Shown here: piece after piece, positions 63,399 to 64,000 of the stretch
Layout of the letters: each line of letters opens with the position of its first letter
Numbering within the stretch: position 1 is the first letter of the stretch
Source: CALINB01 sp938045325
GTDB taxonomy: Bacteria > Pseudomonadota > Alphaproteobacteria > Rhodospirillales > CALINB01
Reading direction: 5' to 3'
Length of the DNA: 64,000 nt
Assembly: GCA_038114465.1 (NCBI GenBank)
Contig: JAYNQW010000012.1
Location: 1 to 64,000, forward strand
The notes under the pieces: model-generated
Databases searched by the model: none
Seen by the model: only the letters and a program-made list of their open reading frames with translations
What the model was told of the DNA's origin: nothing
Position numbers and translations under genes: made by a program

Positions 63399-64000
63399 CT
63401 ATTTCATCATCTCGCGGACATCGCTGAGACGCCCGTTGATTGCCGCCGCCGCCGCCATCGCCGGGCTGACGAGATGTGTTCTCCCGCCGCGGCCCTGACG
63501 GCCTTCGAAATTACGGTTCGAGGTGGACGCGCAACGCTGGCCCGGCTCCAACCGGTCATCGTTCATGGCGAGGCACATCGAGCAACCCGCCTCGCGCCAT
63601 TCGAAGCCGGCTTCGATAAAAATTTTATCCAGGCCTTCTTGTTCAGCCTGTTCTTTGATCAAGCCCGAGCCCGGCACGACGAGTGCGTTGACGTGGGATG
63701 CCACTTTGCGGCCTTTGGTAACCTCGGCCGCCGCACGCAGGTCTTCAATGCGCGAATTGGTGCACGAACCGATAAAAGCACGATCAATTTTGACTTCCGT
63801 CAGCGGCGTGCCCGGCTTCAAATCCATGTATTCGAGCGCACGCTCCATTTTCTGGCGCTTGCCTTCATCGCTTTCGTTCGCGGGATCGGGCACGCTTGCG
63901 GTAATCGGCGCTTCGTCCTGCGGGCTCGTGCCCCAGGTCACTTGCGGCGCGATGTCCTTGGCATCGAGTGTCACTTCGGTGTCGTATTTCGCACCCTCGT
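63399..64000 (-). CDS. leuC: 3-isopropylmalate dehydratase large subunit, 3' part only
   Basis: The C-terminal 200 residues of LeuC; the 5' part lies beyond the window. Fe-S cluster cysteines are visible in IGSCTNSRIEDLRAAAEV and GCSMCLAMNDD, and the substrate-binding STSNRNFEGRQGRGGRTHLVSPAMAAAAA is intact. The stop at 63399-63401 precedes leuD by 7 nt. Confidence 0.97.
   Translation of the reverse strand, partial: EGAKYDTEVTLDAKDIAPQVTWGTSPQDEAPITASVPDPANESDEGKRQKMERALEYMDLKPGTPLTEVKIDRAFIGSCTNSRIEDLRAAAEVTKGRKVASHVNALVVPGSGLIKEQAEQEGLDKIFIEAGFEWREAGCSMCLAMNDDRLEPGQRCASTSNRNFEGRQGRGGRTHLVSPAMAAAAAINGRLSDVREMMK

Overview
The window is a stretch of bacterial chromosome from an alphaproteobacterium, most likely a Rhodospirillales-like lineage. 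The evidence is conserved alphaproteobacterial gene order: yqeY-dnaG-rpoD divergent from carAB; greA, an Lrp-type regulator and trxB; DUF484-xerC beside priA-atpHAGDC; mdh-sucCD-sucAB-lpd; sdhCDAB; and leuCDB-asd. The organism respires aerobically (complete F1 operon, succinate dehydrogenase, 2-oxoglutarate dehydrogenase complex) and makes its own arginine/pyrimidine precursor, aspartate-family amino acids and leucine. No prophage, insertion sequence or CRISPR array was seen.

Layout. 0-5.2 kb: a CAT-anticodon tRNA (probably Ile2), then the macromolecular-synthesis genes rpoD, dnaG and yqeY on the minus strand. 5.5-12.3 kb: carA, carB, greA and trxB on the plus strand, with an Lrp-type regulator convergent to greA. 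12.3-18 kb: a LysR regulator, a candidate small RNA with its own promoter and strong terminator, an EF-G-like GTPase, an aspartate aminotransferase and an EamA exporter. 18-21.8 kb: uvrB, an alpha/beta hydrolase and an exported ankyrin protein. 21.8-31.1 kb is the accessory part. It has three Fe(II)/2-oxoglutarate dioxygenases, three tandem oxaloacetate-decarboxylase-like PEP mutase paralogs (the middle one with a stop at codon 3), a single-domain CULT (cereblon-type) protein, an MmgE/PrpD protein, and a hemerythrin between two SixA-type phosphatases. It is interspersed with palindromic repeats. 31.1-42.7 kb: atpHAGDC, priA, DUF484, xerC and two MFS transporters. 42.8-52.4 kb: the lower TCA operon mdh-(KRKAT-repeat protein)-sucCD-sucAB-lpd. 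The KRKAT gene carries a 100-N assembly gap. 52.5-57.4 kb: zapE, DUF6494 and sdhCDAB. 57.4-58.3 kb: about 0.9 kb without a credible gene, holding a phased DnaA-box array. 58.3-64 kb: a 2-methylfumaryl-CoA isomerase and a CitE-type lyase, then asd, leuB, leuD and the 3' part of leuC.

How the genes work together. TCA and respiratory genes dominate: mdh, suc, lpd and sdh feed the respiratory chain and the ATP synthase. The isomerase and CitE-type lyase suggest a mesaconyl-C4-CoA/citramalyl-CoA route that would return acetyl-CoA and pyruvate to these pathways. The 21.8-29.4 kb cluster looks like an uncharacterised organic-acid catabolic system.

Most unusual points: lysine-rich histone H1-like sequence in three separate genes (RpoD N-terminus, a stand-alone KRKAT protein, and the C-terminus of malate dehydrogenase); a bacterial CULT protein; the hemerythrin/SixA trio with altered catalytic residues; the candidate sRNA at 13.34-13.51 kb; and the DnaA-box array at 57.66-57.72 kb.
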